Part shown: positions 11,874 through 24,800 of the stretch, piece after piece | Numbering within the stretch: the first letter of the stretch is position 1 | Layout: each line of letters begins with the position of its first letter | Assembly: GCF_029227915.1 (NCBI RefSeq) | Contig: NC_079884.1 | Coordinates: 11,842,001 to 11,906,000 of the forward strand | DNA length: 64,000 bases | Direction: 5' to 3' | From: Hydractinia symbiolongicarpus | Taxonomy: Eukaryota > Cnidaria > Hydrozoa > Anthoathecata > Hydractiniidae | The notes under the pieces: generated by a model | Database searches by the model: none | The model's input: only the letters and a program-made list of their open reading frames with translations | Told to the model about the DNA's origin: nothing | Translations under genes and position numbers: made by a program

Positions 11874-14800
11874 ATGTCATCCAATAAAGGCAAATTCATT
11901 AATGCCTTTCAAAGCATTAAAATGCTTGAAGACTATGACCAGTTTGAATTTAATAATGAGTCAAATAAAGAAAAAGTAGAGGACTTGCATGCAAACAATA
12001 AAGGCATACACAATGAGATAGTAAACAATCAAGACAAGGATGGAGAACTTTACAATCCGCTTGAAGACATGGACGTAGGAAGTGACAGTAATGATGGATC
12101 AAATTTTGCAGACTCTGCTCAGATTGAAGAAAATAATCTTTCAAATGATGACAAGCTTGCTGAAGGTAGTATTAAAAGTGCTGACAATAAAAAATCAAAC
12201 GAGGTAGATATATTTGCAAACATGGACGAAACTACGAATGATGTTTCTGATGCTGATACTTGTGACGATAATGAGGCTGTAGAGCAGGAGAAACGGATTA
12301 TAGCAGAACTTGAAGAAAGTGTAAAAACAAAAGAATTTAGTAGCACTAAGGTAGATTTTATTGATGATGGTGATGAACTACTTGGTACTGCACTTGCTGA
12401 ACTTGAAGCAGAAGAGCGAGAAAAGCAAGAAGAACTCAAAAAACTTATGTTACTTGAGACAGAGGAAGTGGAAGAGAAAAAAATTAAGAAAAAAAAGAAA
12501 AAAGGAAAGGAGAAAAGTAGTAGTAAAAGTGATGATAGTTGGGACAAGGATAGTAAAAAAAAAAGAAAGAAAAAAAAGAAGAAAAAGGGGAAAGAAAAAG
12601 AAAAGGTTATAGAAGATGACAAAAAGAAAAAGAAATCAAAAGAGAAAAAAGGAAAAAAGGACCTAGAGTCATTTGTGGAAAGCTGTAAGAGAGAGGTGCA
12701 TAAGTTTGATGATGGAGATAAAAAGACAGAAGTTAAAAAACCAACAAAATCTCATAAACTGAGCAAAAATGATAAAGAAAATGTTTCAAGTGAACCTAAA
12801 AAAGAGGATCATAAGAAAAAGAGTGCTGATAGAAATAAAGACAGAAGGAGTAGCTCTTCCCAAGACAAAAAGAAGGAATCTTCCAGGTCGTCAAAAGATC
12901 ACAGCAGTCGTAAACGATCATCGAGAGATTCAACTGATGAGTATTACCTTAGTAAACGCTCGCGGAGAGATGATTCTAGTGAACGACATAGAAGATCTAG
13001 AGATAAACATTCTCGTCACAGGGATAGATCAGAAGAGAGAGAATTGAAACATAAGCAAAGGAGTAATCATGACAGCAGACGGTCCTCTCACAGCCGAGTA
13101 AGAACTTCCCCTGATAAGAGCAAATTAGATTATGAAATTAAATTACCGAAACATGAGAAGTATGCAAAAAAAGAGACACGTGACTCTCCTGCAAGGTTGT
13201 CAAAGAATGAATTTTACAATTTACAAAACAAGGTACATCACCAGGTAAATGATAAACATAGCCAATCAACGATACAGTCAAAAAAGACTCGAAAGACATC
13301 AGATAGTTCAACTGTTGAATCTGATGTTGAGGCTGAGAAGGCACTGCATCGTTCATCACTTAGTGAAAATTATAAGATTGAATTAAGCAAGTATAAACAT
13401 GATATTGAACATAGTAATGAACATAGTAGTAGGTCCGAAAATTTGAATGTTTCAACGGAGCATACTAGTCCACCAAAAAGATCTCGCAAGCATTCTGAAA
13501 GCAAACATTCTCATAGAAAATCTTCTACACCACCAAATGATTCACACAAACATACAACTCGAAATAGAAAACGTTCTAATAGTGAGGGACATTTGCATAG
13601 GGAATTGCCTAAGGAGACATCAGAATTAAATGTGTCTCACGTTTCAGAAGATAATGCACACGTTAAAACAGTTGTTCCTGTGGAAAACGATACTTTTAAA
13701 CCAGAAAGTAAAGAAAATCCAAAACATCACACTGAAATGCCTGCTAAAAATCTAGACGAGAAAAATAGTTGTGGTAACAAGAACATAGACTTAAGTGTTT
13801 CTGACAAAAAGAAGACGCTGAAACCTGGCTCGTTAAGCTTGAATCAATATAAAGAGAGACGGAGTTCTGGAAAAAAATCCTATGCCAAACAAAACTCTAA
13901 GTATGTTTTAAGTTATTCTGCATGATTTCTTTATGCCTTATAATTTCGTTCCTTGCTTGTATGTGTTGTTTTTAAGTGTTTACCTTGTTGAAAGAGTTCT
14001 AATTAGGCCATCAATGTTTTAGTGAGGCAACCAATTTTGTAATTGATGAGAAATCAACAATGTCGACTCCAGAAAGTTCCGCTGATAAAGGTAATTCTTC
14101 ATCCTTCGACCGTGAAAACAAAGAAAATGTTCCTCGTGATGAAAATGAGCTTGCATCTACAGAAAACCTAAAGTTAGTACTATCAGTTTGTTTTTCTTTG
14201 TTCTGTTGCGCGTGGATTTTTGTACGCATCTGCTAATTTAAACACGGAAGGAATCGAAAAATACGTTCGAATATAAAAATGTTCGAATATAAAAATGTTC
14301 GAATTAAGCAGCGGTAAACAGGAAAGTTTCTCGAAGCGAAAAATGGTTTCGAAATTTTTTTTTAAAGAAGTTGTTTTTTTATCGATTGTATTTCTTTTTA
14401 GTCAAAGTGTTGATGTTACGACAGATGGACCTGACGAACATGTGTCGAATCATGTGAAACGTAACGAATCCATTCCTTTACTCTTTGACAATGAAACCAA
14501 GCACGAGGTGAGGCACTTTGATTGGTTACGTTTTTTATATAAACATCGTTTAATTTATTTAAACTTCAATATTACTTAGTATTGTCGTATTCCAAAAAAT
14601 TAACTAGGCTCGAAATTAATGATCACGAAATTAACACGAAGGAAAATAACGCGAATTTCTATAACTTATAGAAAAGAATTTGATTAACGCGATTTAGCTC
14701 AACTGATTTGCAAATAATGCATCAAAATAACGCCATCAGGAAATATTTTGCCTTGACAACCAGTTTCTCTTTTTCAAAACGTTTACAATATCAGTTGCGC

Positions 14801-16393
14801 TAAAGCCTGCCTTATTCACGTTAGGTGAGTGAACCGTATCAGGATGATACTTATTTTTTTTTTCGCCAATCAAACAGGGAGATCGGAAGTATGCGTATGT
14901 GAGAGAGACGGTAAAATACATTGACTACAGGAATAGTTTTCTAATTTATTTTTTTTAACATATATTTTGCTAAAACGCAACTAGGGAGGTCCAGTTCGAA
15001 TTATTTTTCTCTCGAAACGTGTCCACTTCTGGCCCTATAAGATTACTTCAAAAAACAGAAAATGCAAAAAAAGTCATTTTTTTTGTAATTGAACTTGTTT
15101 GGAAAAACACGTATGTTATGCCTTGCGATTTTAATTTGCAAAAATGTGTTAAGGTGTAACTAAATGGTATATATGGCACATAAAAATACTATACTTAATA
15201 TTGGATTTACGAGAAAGAGTATTATTATTTCGCGTATAGTTATGCATTTTATCCTTCCCTTCTAAATTTCACGTGTACTTTTGATTTTTAGCTTCATAAC
15301 TCGTCGCAGTCTCTCACAAGCGACAACGATGCACCCGCTGTTAAACCCGAATCGCCATATAATCCTGAAGCTGCGAGTCCGCTGGATATGGCTTCACCCA
15401 GTTGTGCGGCGATCGAGGACCGAGAGGATGTTGATTTTAATGCGTACAAAGATGTAGTAGCTTTCGACGATATCATGAAATCGAAAGTGAAACATGAAGC
15501 ACGAAAACACAAGCGCCGCAAATTAGAAGAACTCAAAGCTGAATTTGGTAGCCCTCCTGCTTCGTCGAAAGAGGTAGTTCCTCTAAAAAGGATAAAAAGT
15601 TAAAAATATTAGTTTGGATAAGAGTAGTATAATTGTTTTAAGAGGTTATAAAGTGGACAGCCTTTTGGAATGCCTAATTGTGGCAAAAAAAAATGTCAGG
15701 AATTGCATTTAAATGAGACGTCAAAACTCGTCCTGTGTTTAGAGTGTTCAGTATTTGTAAAACCTCTGCTGACCTCAGGATTGTGTTGTATGGAAATTTT
15801 GTAGCACTTTAGAGAGTTTTGTTGAAATTATTAGTGTTTTTTATGCCTTATTTTGTAAGCTGTTGCATATTGTATTAGGCTGTCCCGAGGTGTGTAACTC
15901 ATCAGAGTTATTTTTTGTACTTAGGGAAAACTTGTGGATTATTTGGTACGTCAAGCGCAAGTTGAGGAAGAAATGAAAACCGTTTTGAAGCAATATTTCA
16001 AATCGCATGAAATCACGAAAGAAGAGTACAAAAATATACTGAAAAAGGCGGTTCCCCAGGTATCAACTAGTTATAACATCTAATTTTATTCTTATTTTTT
16101 AATTTATGTCTTTTGTGGCCTGTGTTTAGGAAGGCGATTTTAGACAAAGAATTGCTTACTTTTAGGTGACGATGTCTAATAGTCCAATAGTACCCGATAA
16201 AATTGCCTCGCTCATGGTTAAATTTGTTCGTAAATGCAAAGGTAATCGAGCCAAGGAAGAAAAGAATCGTCGTAAACAGCAAAAACAATTACATGAGCAA
16301 CAAAAGCAACTGCAGTTGCAACTAAAGACCAGCGCAGCCATGTTTCAACAAATTCGAGTTTTAAACCCGGACCTGCCAATGCCTCCTGTGTGA
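11874..16393 (+). CDS. SR-rich CTD-associated factor-like nuclear protein (SCAF1/SCAF11/PHRF1-like C-terminus)
   Basis: Exons 11874-13900, 14023-14172, 14402-14507, 15292-15573, 15925-16059 and 16166-16393 join in frame into 975 codons plus stop. The N-terminal 200 residues are acidic. Next come lysine-rich runs (KKKKKKGKEKSSSK), then RS/RD-rich segments (SRRDDSSERHRRSRDKHSRH), typical of nuclear speckle and splicing-associated proteins. The exon at 15925-16059 encodes LKQYFKSHEITKEEYKNILK, and the next exon ends the domain with PDKIASLMVKFVRKC. This matches the C-terminal module I know from SCAF1, SCAF11 and PHRF1, which bind phosphorylated RNA polymerase II CTD. No RING or PHD finger is visible upstream, so a SCAF1-like architecture or missing 5' exons are both possible. 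The ATG was chosen as the first in the long exon; an AG acceptor 16 nt upstream may be cis- or trans-spliced. Confidence 0.75.
14267..14305. repeat. GTTCGAATATAAAAAT short tandem repeat
   Basis: Two to three copies of a 16-bp unit around ATGTTCGAATATAAAA in the intron between the second and third exons of the SR-rich gene. It shares the TTCGAA core with the TRAF intron minisatellite. Confidence 0.5.
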
Positions 16394-18120
16394 ACACAAA
16401 CAGGCTGGTTTTCTAACTCGCATCAAGGATGAACCAAGATTAACAAGAAAGAAATTGTACACTGCCGCTGTGAGATTAACGCGAAATTTTAATGTGTGTA
16501 AAATGCAGACTAGTTGAACTATAAGGCGTATCGATAACCAAATAACTGGACACAAAGTCTTGTCAATTTTTAATAACCCAAATTTTTTATCTCATAAGAG
16601 CTATATTTTATCCATATAAACGCGTTCCTATGTTTTTTATATGAAATGATTTAGTAAAAAAATAATGAATTTAGCTTGATGCCACTTCAAAGTTTACCCA
16701 GACTCGCTCCTGTTTGTCACTGAAATTTTTCCCTACCATACATCTCACAAAACTTAGGAATGATTATTTGATAGCATATGATCGTTCTATGTCAGAATAG
16801 AATGGGGAAACTATGAATTCTGTGTAGTTTTTTATTTAGACAGCTGTAAAGCGTTATTTCGCCAGTGAGAGAACTACATCGTCCGCAAGACGAATTAGCA
16901 AAATGTTTCCTTTCTGTCTTACCTGTAAGGAAAATAATTAGCTCCTCACCCCAGAATAAAAGTGCACGTAAAGTATAAGTGACCATCTAGTGGAACCCAC
17001 GTTTAAAGCAATTTTTTGACTGAAATTGAAAAATACTGGTTGAATGGTACTACCTGTACCTACTCTAGGAGAGAAGAATTAGACAGTTAAAAGGTTGTGT
17101 TTTATAAAAATCAACACAATAAAACGTCCTTGTAAACTTTGGTGCAAATTTTATTAAACCATCATCAAACTTATGGCCTAATTGCATGAGAAAAATCATC
17201 CCCGCAAAACGGACTGGCTCGGTTTGACGAGATCTCACCTTCATTAATAAACTCACAAAAAGTAAATAATTCGTATTCGTAAAAATTACGAAAATGCCTT
17301 ACTTTTCGCCATTTTAATTTAGCGAAGCTTTTTTTGGGACCCGAGAGGTGATTAAAAATTCGCCATTGAGTCAAATGTCTTCTTTCTGTTTTGTCCAATC
17401 AAGTTAGTAATTGGTTAGCATCAATAGGAGTACTGTCACTAAAAAATGTTGATTTCTTTAGTTAACGAATGAAATAAGAGTGTTTCATGATATGACGGTA
17501 AGAGAAAATATTTGCAACCAGAAGTACGCCAAACTTTGGATTGCCTAAAGACTTCGGTTTTCTCCTATAATGGTGACGAAGTTAAATTACTGACTGTGAA
17601 ACAAGCACTAAATCGATCGTGACTCTAGTTCAAGAAGGGTTTAAATCCTTGCAAGTTTTATTTAAAATTGGCACTGCGTCAACTTGATGTGAACTGAGTG
17701 AAGTTCAGTAAATGGCACGCGAGAAAAATAACACACAGGAAAGGTAATGAATCAAAAAGGGATGAGAATTAACAGTTATCTAGAAGCAACTCTGTAAAAA
17801 TATACGCTTATTACATTCGGTAGTACCAAAAACATCAAGAGAAGGTAATTGCCCAGTGCAGAAAATTTTTCCTTAAATTTCGCTAACGTTTGTATATACT
17901 TAATTCGAATTATCATATCTAATTTTAAAATCTCCTTGATTGGACACAAAAAAGTCATGAACAAACATATTTTATTTTACTTTTTCATTCAGCTTGTACA
18001 TTTTTTGAAAAAACGTTGCCTAAAGAATTAGCACAGCTATTGTAAACATCTTGAAAACTCCATAAAGTAATAAAATTGGTATAGCTATGAGTCCAAGAAA
18101 TTCCAGAAAATTTGGCATAT
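16394..18120. other. Intergenic between convergent gene models, nothing firm
   Basis: The 3' UTR of the SR-rich gene followed by AT-rich sequence. Two short exon-like stretches were considered and not called: minus 16857-16925, following a CTTACAG, and plus 17509-17623. They lack partner exons and recognisable homology. Confidence 0.5.
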
Positions 18121-19810
18121 TTAAACTACTTGAAAGAACGTCGCACTTGCTACAAATTCATCTTGTTTTACTGGATCGATGAGATAATGTGCGTATGTAT
18201 TGGGAATGATCACGCTGCGGGAAGTAACTTTTCTTCCAAGAGGATTGACCTATAAGAAAGTTATTAAGAATTTAATATTTTATTCATTTGCAAATTTTAT
18301 TTATCTTTTGTTTTTGCAACCTCGTCACTTTGTCTTTTTCCGAGGCTTCTGCTTGCCTAAAGTTTTTACATAGTGTAACTCAGACAATATAAACTGTTTT
18401 TGCTTTAGCACAACCCATTCTTGTCCCCAGAGCTCTTTGAGATAAAATTCGAAAGTACTATACTCGAGGTATATAAGAGCTCTGGGAACGAGAATAAGTA
18501 CAACCAACCCAAAATGTTTTTAGAACTTTTCAATTAAAGGGAGAGAAAAAAAGTCTTAAGAACAAGGTTGTAATGGACCTTTTTCATGTGTCACATAAAT
18601 GGTTCACCAACCTTTAAGCGTTATAAGTGTTATATACGCTTCTTTTTTCTGTAAAGACAAATTACAAAATATCAGAATTTCTCGCATCATCAATTTGGAA
18701 CGTAAACTATACAATCTCTTTAACTTTCTATATTCCATACCTTTACTTTACGTTAACAAGAATTGTCCCCAACTATTTCTTTTTCAAAATTACAACTTTC
18801 GTCTCCTTGCAAATGATTGAGATGAAATACTGAATAAAATATAAAATTTTGATATCACCAAACCAGTATCCAGGACTCTTAACTGTGCATCGAGAAAATA
18901 CTGAAGTTTTGCTGAAGGTTTAAAGCCGTTCTGGGAAAATATATGATGAAATTCGTGTTTCAAAAAAATTAAATATTAAATTTCTTAAATGAACGCTGAA
19001 TTTTTCCAGCAATGACAGAAATTATAAATTTATAAGTTTTGCACCAAAGGATAGAAATATTTAATAATTAATTTTATTTATTTATTTATTTATTATACTT
19101 TTTTAAATTCTCATAGTATTATATTTAGCTACATTATCTCAAACAACAAATCGGACACCAACTTAAATTTCAAAGAAATAACATAGAAATTTTTCCTTAT
19201 CAACATTAATTTTTTTTAGTAGACAAGGTTTATATATTTTTCTATCCAGAAATACTTTAGGATTAAACTGTAAAAGACAAAGTATCGTTGAAGGGTTACT
19301 TTTAAAATTGTATTTATTTATATAAAAAAGTATTATTGAAAAAAGAATGTGGTTTTAATCTGCAATTTTTTCTACCAATTTTCTTTATGCAACCGCATTC
19401 AATGTCTGATTTCTCGACCATCTTGGAAAACTTCACGGGTTTTATTAAAACTAGGATGCATTCTCTCCTCCCCAGAGCTCTCTCAAGTTTATCTCAAAAA
19501 GCTATAGGGACAAGAGTGGCCAGAAGAAATGAAAAGAGATTGTAGCTATCGTGAAAGAAGAGAGAGTTTCTGTTCGCCAAAGAAATAAAAATTGCACTAC
19601 AGATGTAAAGGAAAAAGAAACACAGAGAGTGCAGATCAGTATATCAGCTTCGTATAAATCATCTACCTTTCAAAACTCTTGTGGTGATTGACTGAAATGT
19701 TCAGATTCGTTTTGTTGTAATATATCTGGAGGTTTTATGCAAGTGACTCTAAGAATAACTGCAGATAGAGCTGCAACTACACCAACAAAAATCCCCAAAC
19801 TTTCAATCAT
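18121..19810 (-). CDS. Unrecognised three-exon model, small membrane protein, with in-frame TGA
   Basis: Minus-strand exons 19810-19667, 18930-18859 and 18249-18121 all splice in phase 0 at AG/GT sites. The first encodes a hydrophobic N-terminus (MIESLGIFVGVVAALSAVIL), a plausible membrane anchor. The second begins NGFKPSAKLQYFLDAQLRVL. The third contains SVIIPNTYAHYLIDPVKQDE and ends at TAA. The first exon has TGA two codons before its donor (QEF-TGA-K). That means a pseudogene, a different donor, an assembly error or, less likely, a recoded codon. I do not recognise the family. Total about 114 codons. Confidence 0.4.
18421..18497. mobile_element. Short palindromic element, CAACCTCGT family, diverged
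   Basis: TTGTCCCCAGAGCTCTTTGA at the left is mirrored by AGAGCTCTGGGAACGAGAA at the right. It lies within an intron of the 18.1-19.8 kb model. Confidence 0.6.
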
Positions 19811-20355
19811 TCTCCCACTTATTTTGCAGCCATGTTGAAAGAAAACATTAATTTTAAATCAGCACTCTGTCAATATGACACATTCCGTGCGGTCGTTCCA
19901 AAGACCACATTAATCTTTAATTGGTGCCCATTTCTCTCTCTTGACACAAATTATCAATTTATGTTTGTAAAGTTAAAGGCAGACTTAAAAAATACTAGTA
20001 CCTAAGCTTTGCTACCTCGTATTTAGTCCTCTGAGATGATTACGTGGAAACTTTAACGGGTCCAAAAATCAACCACGTTTTCAGGGTTGTTTCACACAAA
20101 AAAGAAGAAAATTTCTTGAGAAGGAACTTAGAAAAGTAAAAAAAAAAACGAAAAATAGAAATAATCTTAAATCGCTGGCAAACGCTAAATAACAAAATTA
20201 CTTAATCAATGTCTTTCAAGTTTTACTTATATTTTGAGGTTAATAAAAATAGAGAATCTCATTATTCCATCCTACTATCCTGGCTTAAAATTGATCACGC
20301 TGATGACAATGATCAAAGAATGTTTCTTGATGCAAAATTTTAAATCCTTGCAATG

Positions 20356-20430
20356 TCACCCTCGTTACCAGGGTTTTTTGCCTTTTTGGTATGAGATCAA
20401 ATATCAAAAATCCCTGAGAATGAGGGTGAT
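20356..20430. mobile_element. Short palindromic element, CAACCTCGT family
   Basis: Ends TCACCCTCGTTACCAGGG and CCCTGAGAATGAGGGTGA are inverted; the middle is AT-rich. No coding capacity. Confidence 0.6.
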
Positions 20431-21333
20431 GAAAATAAGACAACAATATACCACTCCTTTGTCTCATGGTTTATATTCATTCTGAAATATATATTATCGA
20501 TCTGTAAACACTGTATAAAGGTGTCTCTGACTACTTTGCTTCTGAAGGTTTTCTTCCCTCCAGCCAGGTGTAAAATTATAGGCATAAAGAGCCCTGGGAA
20601 CGATGTTGCACAAACTTTCCAGGGCAAGTCTTTAAAGAGAAGTCTCATAAATTATGCTCCGTCATTACATGTTTTGTAGAGCTTATCAATATTTTATCCA
20701 TGCATGATTTATAACGTAAACTTCTTTTTTTCATATCTCACAAGATGTGTTTGTACATTATTTTAGTGGATCTGTTTTTATGCTTCTTTTATGAGAACAT
20801 GGTGTCAGTGATATGACTAAGCAAGACCAGTTCACAGGCAAAAATTTCCACAGCAAACAAAGATAAAAAGTTCGATTGATTTTTCGTATTCCTTGAAAAA
20901 AAGAAATCAGCGCATTATAGTCAATTTGTGACGTACGTTGCCACAACGTCAACTTTAAAGCCGACTGACGTAATAACCTCGAGTCCAGGGCAAGTGTTTT
21001 TTTTTTTATCAAATATCATACAGCGCCACGGTTCCTGAAATGTTAAGGTTACTAAAACTAAATATTTCTCAATGTTTATTTTTTTGGTTATGATTTACAA
21101 CTTTGACGACAACAAGATTGTTGATACCTAATATTTACAATTTTACTGAAAAATAATATACACAATAAATAATTATTATTATCATAAAATTACAACTTAA
21201 TAATTTTTTATTTTAAACACGATATTTAACCCGTTTTACTTAACCCCCTCACACCAATGTTTCTTTCACAGTTGATGTTGTTCAAATGAGTCCAAATAAT
21301 ACAGGTGAATGTCTCAATCATGACATAAATATG

Positions 21334-21416
21334 CAACCTCGTCCCCAGGGTCTTGTGGCCCCTGAGCCGTTATTACGGAGTGATTAACAAGGCAAAATGC
21401 CCTGGGAACGAGGTTG
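21334..21416. mobile_element. Short palindromic element, best CAACCTCGT family copy
   Basis: CAACCTCGTCCCCAGGG at the left and CCCTGGGAACGAGGTTG at the right form 17-bp terminal inverted repeats with one mismatch, 83 bp overall. The inner CCCCTGAGCCGTTATTA also occurs at 26094-26110 and, in part, at 23703. A MITE of an unidentified transposase family. Confidence 0.85.
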
Positions 21417-21888
21417 ATAAATATGTAAATATTTTGCAAGTCTTTTTTTTCATTTTTAAGTTGCCATATTAACTATTTACCCCTCGTCCCCACCTGCTTC
21501 CAAAAAGAACATTTCTACCTCATTATTTAACCCGAATACTTTTAAATAATTTTGAATACTATCTTTACCTGAAGACCTGAATCAGGTGTAAGTGGAAATG
21601 AAACATTTGTACGTCTTTTTATATTAGAAATACGATTTTAAGAAAGATAAGGTTGGGATAAGGGTGCTAAATTGCATGATATTGACAAAAGTGAAAAACT
21701 AAATTTATGTATTAACAGGGCTCTTGGTGAAAAGCATTAACAAGGTAGAAAAAGTTGTCAGGCGCTATAAATATTTGGAAAAACTTTGTCATAGTTTAGG
21801 CGCTGAAGCTAAAAAGTTTCTTATAAAAACACGGGTTGTCAAAATTACATAAAGTCTTCAAGGGATATAGATTTTAAAAAATCTAGCA

Positions 21889-24800
21889 TCAACTTTTCTT
21901 TTTCACTTCAACAACGACAGCTTTTTGAGTAACACCACAATTATCATTCTTTGCTGATATCTTGATAAAACCTTCAGAACCCCAAGATAAAGACCAAGAA
22001 TTTTTAATCAGCCAATACTCTTGTCCATTTTCTTCTCCGTAACCTACAGCCAGTGCTGCATGGTCTAGTCTTTGATCTAAGAAACAAAACGTTATTCTTC
22101 CACTGTCATGCAATGATTTATTTTGGTGAGTTACCTTAAGGGGATTAATTTTTGAAAATCTCGCCAATTTCGCGAAAATTAGTTCTTGCGAAATTTTATT
22201 TTATTTTCGAAACATTTCTCGCAAAAATTGGTTTTCGAGAAAATCTATTACCCTGAAGATAGTTAAAAAAATTGCAATCTTTGTTCGCTTGTCAGTGATT
22301 TAGTGTTTTCAACAGTAATCATTAGCTTTACAACTAATAATCAAGTAATCAAAGTTCTGAGGGTAATGGTTAAAATAGTATTTGGATTTGCCTCTCTCTT
22401 TGCGAAGAGGATTTTTCACTTAACACGTTTTCCTCCTTGAACGAAAAACCTTTTTAATTTATATCAAGGTTGAGTTTTCCTAAGTGTTTCCTTCGCAGAA
22501 AAATTGTAACCTGATTCGTTAATATGGACACTTTAGTAGCTGACTTCGAGCAGCTGTTCGAAACAGACATTTTGAATATATAGTAAAAGGATTTTTATTA
22601 GTTGGCAAAGTTCTTCTCTTAAAAAAACGCAAAGTGGACTTTTTTTAAATTTTTAAACTTACCACATTTCTTATCGTAATACACACCGCTATCGTAAAAT
22701 TTAAAAGATCTGGGACGAGTATTGATAAGAACAGTGACTGGACCGTAAAGAGCAAGTGCCATTTTTAATTCAGTGGAATTTCCCGCCGAAACATTGAAGT
22801 ATCCTTCCAAACTTGCACCATTTGTGATGTTGCTAAAGTGACAGTATCCCTCCTGTAAAAGAGAAATTATAAGTAATAAAAATAAATGAATAAATAAATA
22901 AAAAAATGAATGGATGAATGAATGAATGAATGAATGAATGAATGAATGAACGTATGGATAGATGGATGGATGGATGGATTAATGAATGAATGAATGAATG
23001 AATGAATGAATGAATTAATTAATTATTAATTAAAAAACATGAATGAATCTTATAAACCATATTCTTATAAAAGAAAAATCATGTAGGTCTCCAGCCACTA
23101 ACAAGAAAAGGTTATTCAATTCCAACCTTTATCCAAAGACCTTAGCGTTTTTTCTCTCTATATGATAAGAAAGTATTAGGATACAGGTCCTGGTATCAAA
23201 ATAGATTTAGTTTGACATGTACGAATATTTCTATTGACAGATCCTGGTCTTGTTAACGCCCGGTATTCGTCACTTACCTGTGCCAGATAATTTCCGTAAC
23301 TTTTTCTCGTAGCTATGCCGCCATGTTTAACTATCCATTGCATAGCCCGATATGGGTATCCACCTTTGCAGCCTTTATTAGCAAAACCCCATGAACAATC
23401 GACGATTTGTTGGACTGATAAGTCAACCATGTCCCCAGTCTAAATGAAACCAAATAAATGCACGTTTGAAGGTGTGTCTGCAAACTAGTCGTTAGTCCGT
23501 GGAAAAACCACGGGTTCGCCAATCTTTTTATACCGCATTGCGTGCGTCTTAATACTTGCGCAGCTAAGCTACCATTTTGCGTGACAGACAGACAGACAGG
23601 CAGACTTATACGGGTATTATATTATAGACACACGTGTTCTATCAACCTCGTTTCTAAGCAATTTCAAGACACGAAAGACTACCCCTAGGGGGTTTTGGTT
23701 ACTGAGCCGTTTTTAATAAGCGAGAAAAATACACTGGGTACGAGGTTGGCAAAGACTACATCACAATTTTATATACCGTATGTCTTCAGGCATTGACTGA
23801 TGCTTTCTTTTAAGGTAAAAAATCTCAGAGGGAAGTGGATTGAGAGTTATAGCCAAATGTGTCCAAAGAATTGTTCAAACAAATTGCGATATTTTCTTTT
23901 ATTAAAAAATGCAAAATACTAATGGTTTTTCGTCAATTAAATATTTTTTTTCAGAAATTATATTATAAAATAAAATATTATTTACTGCCAGCGTGGGATT
24001 TTTGAAAAGTAAAAATCGCGTACATCTCATCTTTGTGTGTGTCTGTGTGTGGAGAAACAGGAACAGCATATTCACAAAAAATCACCGTACTAACCTTCAA
24101 GTAATGCGCCCCTTCAATAGCACCAGTGACAGCGTATGCATAACACGAACCACAAATACCTTGGCTCCTCACTTTAGCAACCGCTCCTAGAAATTAATTC
24201 AAAATAACTATTTAGGCTAATGAACATTAAAGTTGCAGGGTTCTCCTTCATCATACACCCTTTTTTCCTCATTTTATTTTGATTGTGCAAACTTTGTCCC
24301 CATTCTCTGTATAGAGTAAGAAGATCCTCTATTACAAGCATTAGGTTTAAGTCAAAGAACAACCAAAGAACAAGCGACAATTTACACAACTTGGTCCCCA
24401 TCTCCTAACATAGAGTAAAGCTTCCCTTTCAAAAATATTAGAAATGGGTTTGTTTAAATCAACAGAGACAATTGACATACCATACTCTCTCCAATCCAGA
24501 GTTTTAGGAATCGGAGTTACTTCAACATCGATTTTCGGTGGAACGAACTTCTTAGCAGAATTATCATAATAGCTTTCATTCAGTAAGCCTTTATATTTTT
24601 GCATTTCTTTATCAGTAACATCAGCGAAATGATTCATCTTCAGTTTATAAGGACGATGTTGTCGATTAAAATTATGAATAAATCTGACATAAAATACATA
24701 AAGGGAAAAATTAAAACGTATAAAATTTTATTTGATGCCAAAAAGTATAACTATCAAATAGCTTTGCGATGTTGAGAAACAAATAGTACAGGGAACGAGG

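Larger units (their letters stand above)
19811..21888. other. Intergenic, repeats only
   Basis: Holds two elements of the palindromic family, a solo CCTGGGAACGATGTTG end at 20588 and AT-rich sequence. No gene is supported. Confidence 0.5.

Noticed and set aside
12119-12622. 167-codon minus-strand open frame
   Set aside because: Antisense shadow of the lysine/serine-rich region of the SR-rich gene; low-complexity Ser/Phe composition.
16857-16925. Short minus-strand exon-like stretch after CTTACAG (VRQKGNILLIRLADDVVLSL)
   Set aside because: A single 23-codon piece; I found no convincing upstream exon in phase.
17509-17623. Coding-like plus-strand stretch (YLQPEVRQTLDCLKTS and on)
   Set aside because: About 40 codons with no acceptor at a sensible place, no partner exon and no recognised family.
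22905-23030. CRISPR-like repeat array
   Set aside because: A simple tetranucleotide microsatellite in an intron of a eukaryotic gene, with no spacers.
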